In this document: in pieces, positions 25,903 to 34,061 of the stretch
Position numbering within the stretch: position 1 is the stretch's first letter
Layout: every line of letters starts with the position of its first letter
DNA from: RH-AL1 sp964247745
GTDB taxonomy: Bacteria; Pseudomonadota; Alphaproteobacteria; Rhizobiales; Beijerinckiaceae
Direction of reading: 5' to 3'
DNA length: 64,000 nt
NCBI GenBank assembly: GCA_964247745.1
Contig: CAXTVT010000001.1
Location: 62,001 to 126,000, forward strand
Notes under the pieces: model-generated
Seen by the model: the letters and a program-made list of their open reading frames with translations, nothing else
Database searches by the model: none
What the model was told of the DNA's origin: nothing
Translations under genes and position numbers: made by a program

Positions 25903-26197
25903 GCCCGAGACCGGCCCCGTTTCACTGAGCCGGCCTCAAGCCGGCATTCCACTTGGCGGACCATAACCTGAGGCGTGGAGCGAGGCTAGGCGAGGAAGAT
26001 CGAGAGCTGCGCCGGGGGGACTTGCGAGGGCGATCGCCGTGATTTCTTGGCGAGAATGGACCCGACCAGAGGGATTGATCTCGGCGCGTGGCGATCTCGA
26101 CGGGATGCCCGTTCGCAACGAGCCGAGGATTGCGCGAACTGCTCACGTCACCGTGACGAGCGCGCGTCTGCGCATCGAGCGGCTCATGAAGCTTCGT
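25903..26197. other. Intergenic gap between the two radical SAM genes
   Basis: About 295 bases between the two same-strand paralogues. No convincing gene, hairpin or repeat was seen; weak overlapping frames here have poor codon character. It is long enough for a separate promoter for the downstream copy. Confidence 0.4.
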
Positions 26198-27790
26198 CTA
26201 TTCCGCCGCCTCCATCACCATCGACTCATCGCGAAGGTTCACCGAATAGTGCGAGGCGTTCAGCTTGCCCGCGGTGGCGTCGGCAGCGAAGACGATGAGA
26301 TGGTGGCCCATCAGGCCGTAGTGCAACAGTGGTTCGATCCGGCCGCGGGCCAGGAGGGGCAGGGCGAAGCGCCAGAATGGGCCGCGATAGCCACCTTCGC
26401 CTTTCACGCCGACGTGCCACAGCAGCCGGCCTAGCACCGCCAGGCCCTTGGGCAGCAGCTTCAGGCGCTGGGGCGACAACGGCTTCTTGCCCCGTTTGGA
26501 CCAGACGTGGGCGAGCTGGTGGCGGTAGCGGTCGAACAGCGCTTCCGGCCGGTAGGCCTCGGACATGCTGCGGCGCCACATCGCGACGACGTCGTCATAG
26601 GGCAGCAGGAAGTGCACGTTGGATTCGCGCTCGGAATCCTCGACGATGCGACCCGCTTTCTGCAGCCGGTCCCACAGCGGCGTCTTGGGCAAGGCTTGCA
26701 GCATGTTGATCGTCAGCATCGGGATCTTCGAGGCATCGATGAAGCGCAGCAGCTTGTCGTCGGCGTCGGGCGTATCGGAATCGAAGCCGAGGATGATGCC
26801 CGACACGATCGACATGCCGTGATCGTTGATGATCTTCACGGCGTCGAGGATCGGCATGACCATGTTCTGGCTCTTGTCGATCTGCAGCAGCGCGTCGCTG
26901 TCGGGTGATTCGATCCCGCAGAAGATGTTGTCGAACCCCGCGTCGCGCATCATCGCGAGAATGTCGGGCGAGCGCGCGATGTTGAGCGTCGCCTCGCAGG
27001 CCAGCGGGACGGGGTAGCCGTTGCGTTTCTGCCAGGCGACGAGATGCGGCAACAGGTCCTTGGCCGCCTTGCGATTGCCGATGAAATTGTCGTCGACGAA
27101 ATAGATGACGCCGCTCATGCCCTGCTCGACCAGCTTGTCCAGTTCGGCGCAGATGCGCTCGGGCGTCTTCAGCCGCGGCACCCGGCCGTAGAGGCCGGGG
27201 ATGTCGCAGAACTCGCACTTGAACGGGCAGCCGCTCGAGAACTGGATCGAGCCCAGCATGTAGTCCTTGATGGACGCCAACTCGTAGGCCGGCATCGGGA
27301 ACTCCGACAGCTCGCGTCGGCGCTTGGTGGTGAGCACGAGCTGGCGCGGCGGGCGCGCGACGCTGTCGCCGAGCAGCGCGACCAGCGCGTCGGTGGCGTC
27401 GCCGAGCTCGCCGCAATGCAGCACGTCGAAGTCGGGGTAATAGTCCGGGCAGGCCGACACCGAGGGGCCGCCGAGCACGGCGAGCTTGCCGGCCGCGTGC
27501 GCTCGCGCGCAGATGCCGTTCAGCTCGCGCCGCTGGATGTGCATGCCCGAGGCGAACACCGCGTCGGCCCAGGCGAAATCCTCCGGCGCGGCCGCGCCCA
27601 TGTTCTCGTCGAAGAAGCGGACGTGCCAGTGTGCCGGGAGGTAGGCGGCGATGGTGAGGAGGCCCTGCGGCGGCATGAACGCCTTGCTGCCGGCGAGGTG
27701 GTAGGCGTGTTCGAATGTGCCGAACGAGGGGACGTAGCGGGGAAAGACGAGAAGAATGTTACGAGTGCGCAAATCGTTGGCATGAGTCAC
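26198..27790 (-). CDS. B12-binding radical SAM protein, HpnP-like (copy B)
   Basis: A 530-residue protein, the tandem paralogue of the gene at 24304-25902. They share long near-identical stretches: the N-terminal CVFP/LVFP-type start and SFGTFEHAYHL, GGPSVSACP, the cluster motif CPFKCEFC, ACEATLNIARSPD, and the C-terminal ending SMVMEAAE versus PVIMEAAE. The predicted chemistry is the same, methyl transfer through methylcobalamin and SAM to an unactivated carbon, with hopanoids the leading candidate substrate. Differences cluster in the middle and C-terminal regions, which may reflect distinct substrates or regulation. Confidence 0.72.
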   Translation of the reverse strand: MTHANDLRTRNILLVFPRYVPSFGTFEHAYHLAGSKAFMPPQGLLTIAAYLPAHWHVRFFDENMGAAAPEDFAWADAVFASGMHIQRRELNGICARAHAAGKLAVLGGPSVSACPDYYPDFDVLHCGELGDATDALVALLGDSVARPPRQLVLTTKRRRELSEFPMPAYELASIKDYMLGSIQFSSGCPFKCEFCDIPGLYGRVPRLKTPERICAELDKLVEQGMSGVIYFVDDNFIGNRKAAKDLLPHLVAWQKRNGYPVPLACEATLNIARSPDILAMMRDAGFDNIFCGIESPDSDALLQIDKSQNMVMPILDAVKIINDHGMSIVSGIILGFDSDTPDADDKLLRFIDASKIPMLTINMLQALPKTPLWDRLQKAGRIVEDSERESNVHFLLPYDDVVAMWRRSMSEAYRPEALFDRYRHQLAHVWSKRGKKPLSPQRLKLLPKGLAVLGRLLWHVGVKGEGGYRGPFWRFALPLLARGRIEPLLHYGLMGHHLIVFAADATAGKLNASHYSVNLRDESMVMEAAE

Positions 27791-27920
27791 GAAGCAGCTC
27801 CGATCGTCGTCGAAGGGTGTCGCCGGTCGTCAATTCTTCGATACGTACACGACCGTTTTACGCCGCACCACACCAAACGACCGGCTGGAAAAAGCCATCG
27901 GAGGGCGATTGATCGGGGCG

Positions 27921-28838
27921 ATGAAGCTCGACACGCCAAGCCACGACCGACGCAAGCGGCGCGCGCTGCTCGTCGTGAACACGAGAAGTCGCAGAGGTCG
28001 CGACGGGATCGGTGATGCGGCGGAGGTCTTCCGCGCCGCCGGCCTCGAGCTGGTCGAAGCCGACTGCGTCGCCGGGGCGGACATCGGCCCGTGCATCCTG
28101 GCCCATCGCAAGACGGTCGATTGCGTCGTGGTGGGCGGCGGCGACGGCACCATCAACGCGGCCGCCCGCGCCCTCGTCGACACCGGGTTGCCGCTCGGCG
28201 TGCTGCCGCTCGGCACCGCGAACGATTTTGCCCGCTCCATCGGCATCCCGCTGGATCTCGCCGGCGCGGCGCGCGTGATCGGCGCCGGCCACAGCCAGAG
28301 GGTGGATGCCGGCGACGTCAACGGCCACCTGTTCTTCAACGTGGCCAGCGTCGGGCTGGCCGCCGATCTCGCCAAGGCCATCACCACCGAGCGCAAGCGC
28401 CGCTACGGCCGGCTGAGCTACGCCATCAGCGCCGCCAAGCTGACGATGGAGGCGCGACCGTTCCACGCCATCATTCTCGCCGGCGAAGGCGAACTCCGCG
28501 AGACGGCGACCGTCCGCACCATGCAGATCGCCGTGGGCAACGGCCGCTTCTACGGCGGCGGCAACGTGGTGGCGACCGACGCGCGCATCGACGACGGCTT
28601 TCTCGACCTCTATTCGCTGGAGTTCGCCGAGGTGTGGCGCATGGCGCTGATGATCCCCTCGTTCCAATCCGGTGCCCACGGCTCGGTGCGCGAAGTGCGC
28701 ACGGCGCGCTCCGGCACGTTCGAGGTCATCACCCGCAGGCCCCGCCCGGTGAATGCCGACGGCGAGCTGGTGACGCAGACGCCGGCGATCTTCACCCAGC
28801 GCAAGCGTGCGGTGCGCGTCTACGCGCCGCCGCGCTAA
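27921..28838 (+). CDS. Diacylglycerol/lipid kinase family protein (YegS-like)
   Basis: A 305-residue cytoplasmic lipid kinase with the DAGK catalytic fold. Nucleotide-binding features are RALLVVNTRSRRGRD (about residue 12), the VVGGGDGTINAAA loop (about residue 70) and LPLGTANDFARS (about residue 97), followed by the C-terminal NVASVGLAADL and PRPVNADGELV motifs. The substrate may be diacylglycerol or phosphatidylglycerol. The ATG at 27921 is used, although a TTG at 27909 sits nearer to a GGAGGG site and could be the real start. It diverges from the HpnP-like gene. Confidence 0.88.
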   Translation: MKLDTPSHDRRKRRALLVVNTRSRRGRDGIGDAAEVFRAAGLELVEADCVAGADIGPCILAHRKTVDCVVVGGGDGTINAAARALVDTGLPLGVLPLGTANDFARSIGIPLDLAGAARVIGAGHSQRVDAGDVNGHLFFNVASVGLAADLAKAITTERKRRYGRLSYAISAAKLTMEARPFHAIILAGEGELRETATVRTMQIAVGNGRFYGGGNVVATDARIDDGFLDLYSLEFAEVWRMALMIPSFQSGAHGSVREVRTARSGTFEVITRRPRPVNADGELVTQTPAIFTQRKRAVRVYAPPR

Positions 28839-28895
28839 CTCTTCGGACGCGTTCGCCTCAACGAAACGTTCACGCGGGTCTTGGACAATGGCGCG

Positions 28896-29504
28896 ATGCA
28901 CGGCCGCCCCGCCCAACCCTTCGGCAAGCGCAACCGCGTCGTGTCCGCTCGCGGCGAGTCGCCTCCCGCCGCATCGCGCACCGACTTGGCCACGAGTCCA
29001 CATTTGGCCACGGGTCCGCATGACGCCTTCTTCGCCGCCGCGCGCGCCGAGGTCGAGACCGCTGGTCCCGTCGGCGCCGTCGAGGTGCCGCGTTCGCTGC
29101 GCGCCGCGATCCTCGCCGGGATCGTGGTGGCGTGCGGCCTCGCCGGGCTCGACGCGACGGCGAAGATCGCGGCCCTGCGCGGGGTCACGGAGGCGATGCC
29201 CGACACACCCGGGATCCGCTTGCTGGCGCCGGCGCTGATCCTCCTCGCGGTGCTCGGCGGCGGCCGCTCCGCCGCCACGAGCCTTCTCCTGGCGCACGGC
29301 GCGCTCCGGCGCATGGGCCAGACCGGCCACCTGGCCTATGCGCTGGCCGGCGGCGTGGCGGCAGCCGTCGCGGCTGCCGCGCTCATGCTGGCCCTGGGGT
29401 TCCCGCCCGCGCACGGCTTCGTCGTCGATATCCTCGCCGGTGCCGCGGCCGGCTTCTTCTACCGCGTCTTTGCCGGCACATGCGCCGCCGTCCCCAGTCG
29501 ATGA
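28896..29504 (+). CDS. Hypothetical membrane protein
   Basis: A 202-residue protein. The first 65 residues are hydrophilic and Pro/Ala/Arg-rich. After that come about four hydrophobic segments (near residues 70-90, 108-125, 140-160 and 170-192), so it is probably a small inner-membrane protein. An in-frame TTG at 28881 could extend it by five codons. Its last bases overlap the next start (ATGA), indicating coupling with the mutarotase-like gene, but the two have no obvious shared function. Confidence 0.55.
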   Translation: MHGRPAQPFGKRNRVVSARGESPPAASRTDLATSPHLATGPHDAFFAAARAEVETAGPVGAVEVPRSLRAAILAGIVVACGLAGLDATAKIAALRGVTEAMPDTPGIRLLAPALILLAVLGGGRSAATSLLLAHGALRRMGQTGHLAYALAGGVAAAVAAAALMLALGFPPAHGFVVDILAGAAAGFFYRVFAGTCAAVPSR

Positions 29505-30388
29505 ATGCTTACGTCACCCTGTCCTCCGGCGAAGCCGGCGCGACGATAGCCTGTCGCGGCGCCGAGCTGCGCGCCTGGCAGGTCGGCACGGAGCCGCTGA
29601 TCTGGGACCCCGATCCCGCCGCGTGGCCCGACACGGCGCCGATCCTGTTTCCGGTCGTCGGCTGGACGCGCGGAGCGCAGGTTACGGTCGAGGGTCGCGC
29701 CTATCCGCTCGGGCTGCACGGTTTCGCGCGCCATCTCGATTTCTCCGTCGCCGAGCAATGGCCCGGCCACGTCCGTCTCGTCGCGGCGTCGAACGCACAG
29801 ACCCGAGCGCTCTATCCTTTCGACTGGGAGCTGGAGGTCGAGCATGCCCTCGACGGGCCGGCGCTCACCACGAGGCTGACCGTGCGCAACAGCGGCGCCG
29901 CGCCGATGCCTTACGCCTGCGGCCTGCATCCGGGCTTCCGCTGGCCTTTCGCGGGCGGCGACGCGGAGGATTACGCCATCACCTTCGGCGAGCGCGAGGC
30001 CGCCGCCGTGCCGGTGATCTCGTCGGACGGTCTGCTCACCCGCCACACCCGCAAGGTGCCGCTCGATGGCCGCCGCCTCGCGCTCTCGCCGGCGCTGATG
30101 GCGCGCGAGGCGCTGTGCTTCCTCGACGTGCGGAGCCGCAGCCTGCGCTTCGGCCATGCGTCGTCGGGTGCGGCGATCGACGTGACGCTGGAGGATTTCC
30201 GCCACATCGCGCTGTGGTCGCGAGCGCCCGGCCGCTTCCTGTGCATCGAGCCCTGGACCGGCCACGGCGACTTCGTCGACGCCTCGGGCGAAATCGCCGC
30301 CAAACCCTCGATGCGGCATCTGGCGCCGGGCGGGAGCGGCACGCATGCGGCGACCTTCCGCTATGCCGCACCGCACCGCCGCGCCTGA
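29501..30388 (+). CDS. Aldose 1-epimerase / galactose mutarotase-like protein
   Basis: A 295-residue beta-sandwich protein of the aldose 1-epimerase family, closest in pattern to the bacterial group that handles hexose or hexose-6-phosphate anomers. Recognisable points are the N-terminal AxIxxxGAEL, LLFPVVGW-like FPVVGWTRG, GLHGFAR with the conserved His, the second His in CGLHPGFRWPF, and a C-terminal Glu in LCIEPWTG that would act as the general base. Substrate is not decided by the sequence. Confidence 0.85.
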   Translation: MNAYVTLSSGEAGATIACRGAELRAWQVGTEPLIWDPDPAAWPDTAPILFPVVGWTRGAQVTVEGRAYPLGLHGFARHLDFSVAEQWPGHVRLVAASNAQTRALYPFDWELEVEHALDGPALTTRLTVRNSGAAPMPYACGLHPGFRWPFAGGDAEDYAITFGEREAAAVPVISSDGLLTRHTRKVPLDGRRLALSPALMAREALCFLDVRSRSLRFGHASSGAAIDVTLEDFRHIALWSRAPGRFLCIEPWTGHGDFVDASGEIAAKPSMRHLAPGGSGTHAATFRYAAPHRRA

Positions 30389-30443
30389 TCGCACCGGCGG
30401 TGGCGCGCTTCCGGAGCGGGCCGACCTGGACTAGGATGCGCGC

Positions 30444-30680
30444 ATGACGATCACGCTGACCCCCGAACAGCAGGCCTGGATCGACGCCCATGTCGCGCAG
30501 GGCGAATATGCCAGCGTGGAGGAGGCGGCGCGCCGCCTGCTCGACGACGCCATCGCCCACCGTTGGATGGATGTCGACGATCTCGCCTGGGCCAAGCCGC
30601 TGGTCGACGAGGCCCTGGCCGAGGTCGAGCGCGACGAGACGGTCTTCGCCTTGCGTCTCTTCGCGGGTGGCGTCTACTGA
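30444..30680 (+). CDS. ParD-like antitoxin (orphan)
   Basis: A 78-residue protein with the ribbon-helix-helix pattern of ParD/CopG-type antitoxins: MTITLTPEQQAWIDAHVAQGEYASVEEAARRLLDDAI, then an acidic C-terminal tail that would normally contact the ParE toxin. No ParE or RelE gene follows; instead prfA starts 4 nt after the stop. It may be a solitary regulator, possibly autoregulating the transcript that includes prfA. Confidence 0.72.
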   Translation: MTITLTPEQQAWIDAHVAQGEYASVEEAARRLLDDAIAHRWMDVDDLAWAKPLVDEALAEVERDETVFALRLFAGGVY

Positions 30681-30684
30681 GTCG

Positions 30685-31761
30685 ATGGACCTTCCCCAAG
30701 ACAAGCTGAACCTGATCCTGCGTCGGCACGACGAGATCAACGGCCGGCTCGCGGCCAATCCCGATGCCACGACCTTCGTCGCCTTGTCGCGCGAGCTGGC
30801 CGGGCTGGCGGACGTCACGTCGGCTATCCGCGAGTATCGCCGCGAGGCCGAGGAACTGGGCGGCCTCGTCGCCATGCTCGATGATCCCGGGCTCGACGCC
30901 GAAATGCGCGACCTCGCCGACGAGGAGCGCAAGGCCGGCGAGACGCGCGTCGAAGCGCTGGCCCGCACGCTGCAGCTCGCGCTGCTGCCCAAGGACGCGG
31001 CGGACGAGAAGTCGGCCATTCTCGAGATCCGCGCCGGCACCGGCGGCGACGAGGCGGCGCTCTTCGCCGGCGACCTCTTCCGCATGTACCTGCGCTACGC
31101 CGAGGACCGGCGCTGGAAGGTCGAGATCATGTCGGCCAGCGAAGGCGCGGCCGGCGGCTACAAGGAGATCATCGCCGAGGTCGAGGGCGCCGGCGTCTTC
31201 GCCAAGCTGAAATTCGAGTCCGGAGTCCACCGAGTCCAGCGCGTGCCCGACACCGAGACGCAGGGGCGCATCCACACCTCGGCCGCCACCGTCGCCGTGC
31301 TGCCGCAGGCCGAGGAGGTCGACGTCGACATCAACGAGGCGGACCTGAAGATCGACACCATGCGCGCGCAAGGGTCGGGCGGCCAGCACGTCAACAAGAC
31401 GGAATCGGCGATCCGCATCACCCACGTGCCCAGCGGCGTCATCATCTTCGTGCAGGAGGAGCGCTCGCAGCACAAGAACCGGGCCCGCGCCATGGCCCTG
31501 CTGCGCGCCCGGCTCTACGACATGGAGCGTCAGAAGCTCGACGCGGAGCGCTCCGCCGATCGCAAATCGCAGGTGGGCAGTGGCGACCGCTCCGAGCGCA
31601 TCCGCACCTACAATTTCCCGCAAGGCCGCCTGACCGACCACCGCATCAACCTGACGCTCTACAAGCTCGACAAGGTGATCACCGGCGAGGCGCTCGACGA
31701 GGTGATCGACGCGCTGACGACCGAGCATCAGGCCGCGCTGCTGGCGGCGCAGGAGGGGTGA
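30685..31761 (+). CDS. prfA: Peptide chain release factor 1
   Basis: A 358-residue class I release factor that recognises UAA and UAG. The catalytic GGQ is in AQGSGGQHVNKTES (about residue 232), and the tripeptide anticodon-like region lies near residue 185 in HRVQRVPDTETQGRIHTSA. The protein has the normal length and a full C-terminal LGSxRSERIRTYNFPQ-type motif. In most alphaproteobacteria prmC, the methylase that modifies the GGQ glutamine, follows prfA; here the next genes are a toxin/immunity pair, so the usual order appears interrupted. Confidence 0.97.
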   Translation: MDLPQDKLNLILRRHDEINGRLAANPDATTFVALSRELAGLADVTSAIREYRREAEELGGLVAMLDDPGLDAEMRDLADEERKAGETRVEALARTLQLALLPKDAADEKSAILEIRAGTGGDEAALFAGDLFRMYLRYAEDRRWKVEIMSASEGAAGGYKEIIAEVEGAGVFAKLKFESGVHRVQRVPDTETQGRIHTSAATVAVLPQAEEVDVDINEADLKIDTMRAQGSGGQHVNKTESAIRITHVPSGVIIFVQEERSQHKNRARAMALLRARLYDMERQKLDAERSADRKSQVGSGDRSERIRTYNFPQGRLTDHRINLTLYKLDKVITGEALDEVIDALTTEHQAALLAAQEG

Positions 31762-31876
31762 GACAGGCTGCCGAGTGCGATTTGTCTTATCACTAGGGCT
31801 CGTGCGGAGAGGGCGTGCAATCTGCTTGAAGGTCTCGAAGGCATAGGTATTTTCACCGTCATTGGTGGAGGTGATC

Positions 31877-33250
31877 ATGGCGGCTTCGACCCAACGCCCT
31901 TCCAGAGCTGTGACGAATGCATTGACGCTCACCGAGATGGGATTCTCGATAGGAGGCGACACGATCCTGATGCGACGGATCGATAGCAGAATGGCCATCG
32001 CCGAAGACGGCGAACGCTGTCTGGCGTCGCTTTCCGTTTTGACGAACGAGACGCTTTCGGCCGAACTTTTGCTCGACCTTGTCGGAGCCGCTGCCTACCT
32101 CCGCGATGGAGACTTGGCACTCGCGAATTTGCGGCTGGTCTTCTCTCGTCTGCCGGCAATCCGAACATCGGCCGATGCCGAACGGCTCGCTGCCGCCGTC
32201 GGCCTGCTCGATGGCGGCATGGCCCCGAGCGATCTGATGAAAAGCGTCGGCTTAAACGCCGATACCCTACACGCGATAAGAAAGTTTGATCCAAACCAGC
32301 CGCGGGTCCCGGCGGGTAACGGCCGCGCGAGCGGACAATGGGGTTCGGCAAGCAGCGCGGAAGCACGTGTGGTAGCCCTTTCGGCGAGCCAAGGCTTCCT
32401 GCGAGGTGCCAGCCCCGAAATCGTAGGAGCGCTGACGCGCTTCGCCGCTCGGTTCAGTGTCCCGACGGCCGTGCTGGGCGCCCTTTTCATTCCGACGCCC
32501 AACAGCGGCGGCGTGACGGAAGGCACCTTACCGGATGCGCCGGACATCGCCTTCAAGAGTGACGGTCCTGCCGGGCTGCTGACGCTAAAGACATTAACAG
32601 CTGGGCGGGACGTCACCGTTACAGCCAGGAATCTCGGGGGCGTCTTCGTCGATGTGCGGTCGGGCCAGGAGATCGGGCGTAATCTCGGCGGCCAGCTTTT
32701 CCTCGCACTTGATGCCGTGACCGACGTGCTGCAGGATGCGCACGAGGCGCAAGAAGACGAAGGAACGAAGCCGAAGGCGGCCATCAACGATGATGAGCCG
32801 AAACTATGCCCCGCACCGCAAAAGGATACGCCGCATGGGTCGTCGGACGACGCCAAGAACTATGAGGATGACGTCCACGCGCGGGTCAATCCTACGGGTC
32901 CAATCAAGAGAGGGCTTGCCGTTTATTTCTCAAATCCGCAGACAGGCGATAGCTACTTCTTCGACGACTGCTTCCGGTCTCACGGAGATCTAGTTGATGG
33001 CGATATGCAACAAGGAGATTTTGCCGATGCGAAGAGTGCTCGTTTTGGGTTTCTATTTTTGAATGATAAACTTCGACCCAGCGTGCTTGCAAAATTCCAG
33101 AGTATAGCAGACAGGCAAATGGCGGCCGCTGCGGGAACAGGCCGTCGCATTAAGTGGTATTTCGGCAGCAAGCTCGCGGCCGACATCGTGAGAGACACCA
33201 TAGGCAGGAACCATGACATCACCATCGGATACATGGCGCCCCGACACTGA
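31877..33250 (+). CDS. Polymorphic toxin with C-terminal Tox-REase-5-like nuclease domain
   Basis: A 457-residue protein. A strong ribosome-binding site, GGAGGTGATC, abuts the ATG at 31877. The N-terminal 150 residues are helical. At about residues 140-155 is DPNQPRVPAGNGRASGQW, a linker common before toxin or phage-associated domains in this group of bacteria. A weakly hydrophobic middle follows. The last 125 residues match the restriction-endonuclease-fold toxin Tox-REase-5 pattern: YFFDDCFRSHGDLVDG, DFADAK (acidic plus Lys core), QSIADRQMAAA and IKWYFGSKLAAD. It overlaps its putative immunity gene by 38 nt. Codon use becomes AT-richer toward the C-terminus, a sign of recent acquisition. 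No delivery system is visible. Confidence 0.75.
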   Translation: MAASTQRPSRAVTNALTLTEMGFSIGGDTILMRRIDSRMAIAEDGERCLASLSVLTNETLSAELLLDLVGAAAYLRDGDLALANLRLVFSRLPAIRTSADAERLAAAVGLLDGGMAPSDLMKSVGLNADTLHAIRKFDPNQPRVPAGNGRASGQWGSASSAEARVVALSASQGFLRGASPEIVGALTRFAARFSVPTAVLGALFIPTPNSGGVTEGTLPDAPDIAFKSDGPAGLLTLKTLTAGRDVTVTARNLGGVFVDVRSGQEIGRNLGGQLFLALDAVTDVLQDAHEAQEDEGTKPKAAINDDEPKLCPAPQKDTPHGSSDDAKNYEDDVHARVNPTGPIKRGLAVYFSNPQTGDSYFFDDCFRSHGDLVDGDMQQGDFADAKSARFGFLFLNDKLRPSVLAKFQSIADRQMAAAAGTGRRIKWYFGSKLAADIVRDTIGRNHDITIGYMAPRH

Positions 33251-34001
33251 CGATGAGCCATGGCCGGGGTTTGATTCTCACTCCTGGTTGAACATCATAA
33301 CCGTTTGGGGCCCGAGGCGGGAAAGCCCTCGGCAGATCGCGCTTCGGTGGCTCAACCTGTTCCCGGACTTGGCAAAAATTCATCCGGCATTCCGCGATTG
33401 GTGGGATCGTATAGACTTGATGTCGATTATTCCGCTACCGGCTCCTGTCGACGTGATCGAGGAGAGAATTGTTAAAGCCGCTGCAAACAAAAAATCCGAA
33501 ATGGGACGGCCAGTCGCAGGTTATAATCTTGGAGCAAAGAATACTATTCGGCACGAGTGGTGCTCTAGTAACATCACTGTTGACGCCTTGGTGGGGAGCG
33601 AGGTGGTCTATGTTGGAAGAGTTGCGCGTATCCATACGGATTACGGAATGGTACCTGACCCTGAAATCTTCGACTTTCGATCATTGCGCGCCATGCTCCT
33701 CGTTCTCGTCAAGGTTTTCGAGGCCGATTGCGGTCTCGTTACGAGGAATGATCTCAATCGTCTCGCCCCGAACTATGAGCACGGCGCCACCCATCTCACA
33801 CCAGCTTGGCTCTCCTACGTAGCGCCGCGCTTCGTGCATCTGGTTGCCCCACCGCCGACCGCAATCGTCGAAACCCGCCCCGATGGCGACCTGTTGATGG
33901 CCTCGACGACCGATATGCTCGACGTCGGCAATCCCAAGCACGTGCAAGCCGCGTTCGACATCGCCGCCAGCGCCAAAGCGTTGCGCGCCTTCGGCCGCTA
34001 G
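33213..34001 (+). CDS. Immunity protein, Imm52-like
   Basis: A 262-residue protein whose ATG lies inside the toxin gene. The Imm52 pattern is seen in WGPRRESPRQIALRWLNLF, HPAFRDWWD and the central GAKNTIRHEW and VGRVARIH strands. Imm52 proteins typically pair with Tox-REase-5 toxins, so this is probably the specific inhibitor that protects the producer. The first two thirds are visibly AT-richer than the surrounding genome, but the last 80 residues return to local composition, which may mark a junction with older sequence. Confidence 0.72.
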   Translation: MTSPSDTWRPDTDDEPWPGFDSHSWLNIITVWGPRRESPRQIALRWLNLFPDLAKIHPAFRDWWDRIDLMSIIPLPAPVDVIEERIVKAAANKKSEMGRPVAGYNLGAKNTIRHEWCSSNITVDALVGSEVVYVGRVARIHTDYGMVPDPEIFDFRSLRAMLLVLVKVFEADCGLVTRNDLNRLAPNYEHGATHLTPAWLSYVAPRFVHLVAPPPTAIVETRPDGDLLMASTTDMLDVGNPKHVQAAFDIAASAKALRAFGR

Positions 34002-34061
34002 GTACGCCCGCTACCATTCGCCCTCTCGCCCCCGCCGCCGTCGCCCGCCACAAGCCGCGGC

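Noticed and set aside
31762..31876. Possible prmC remnant after prfA
   Set aside because: The 115-nt gap has no similarity to the methylase start, and no NPPY-type motif was found up to 34 kb.
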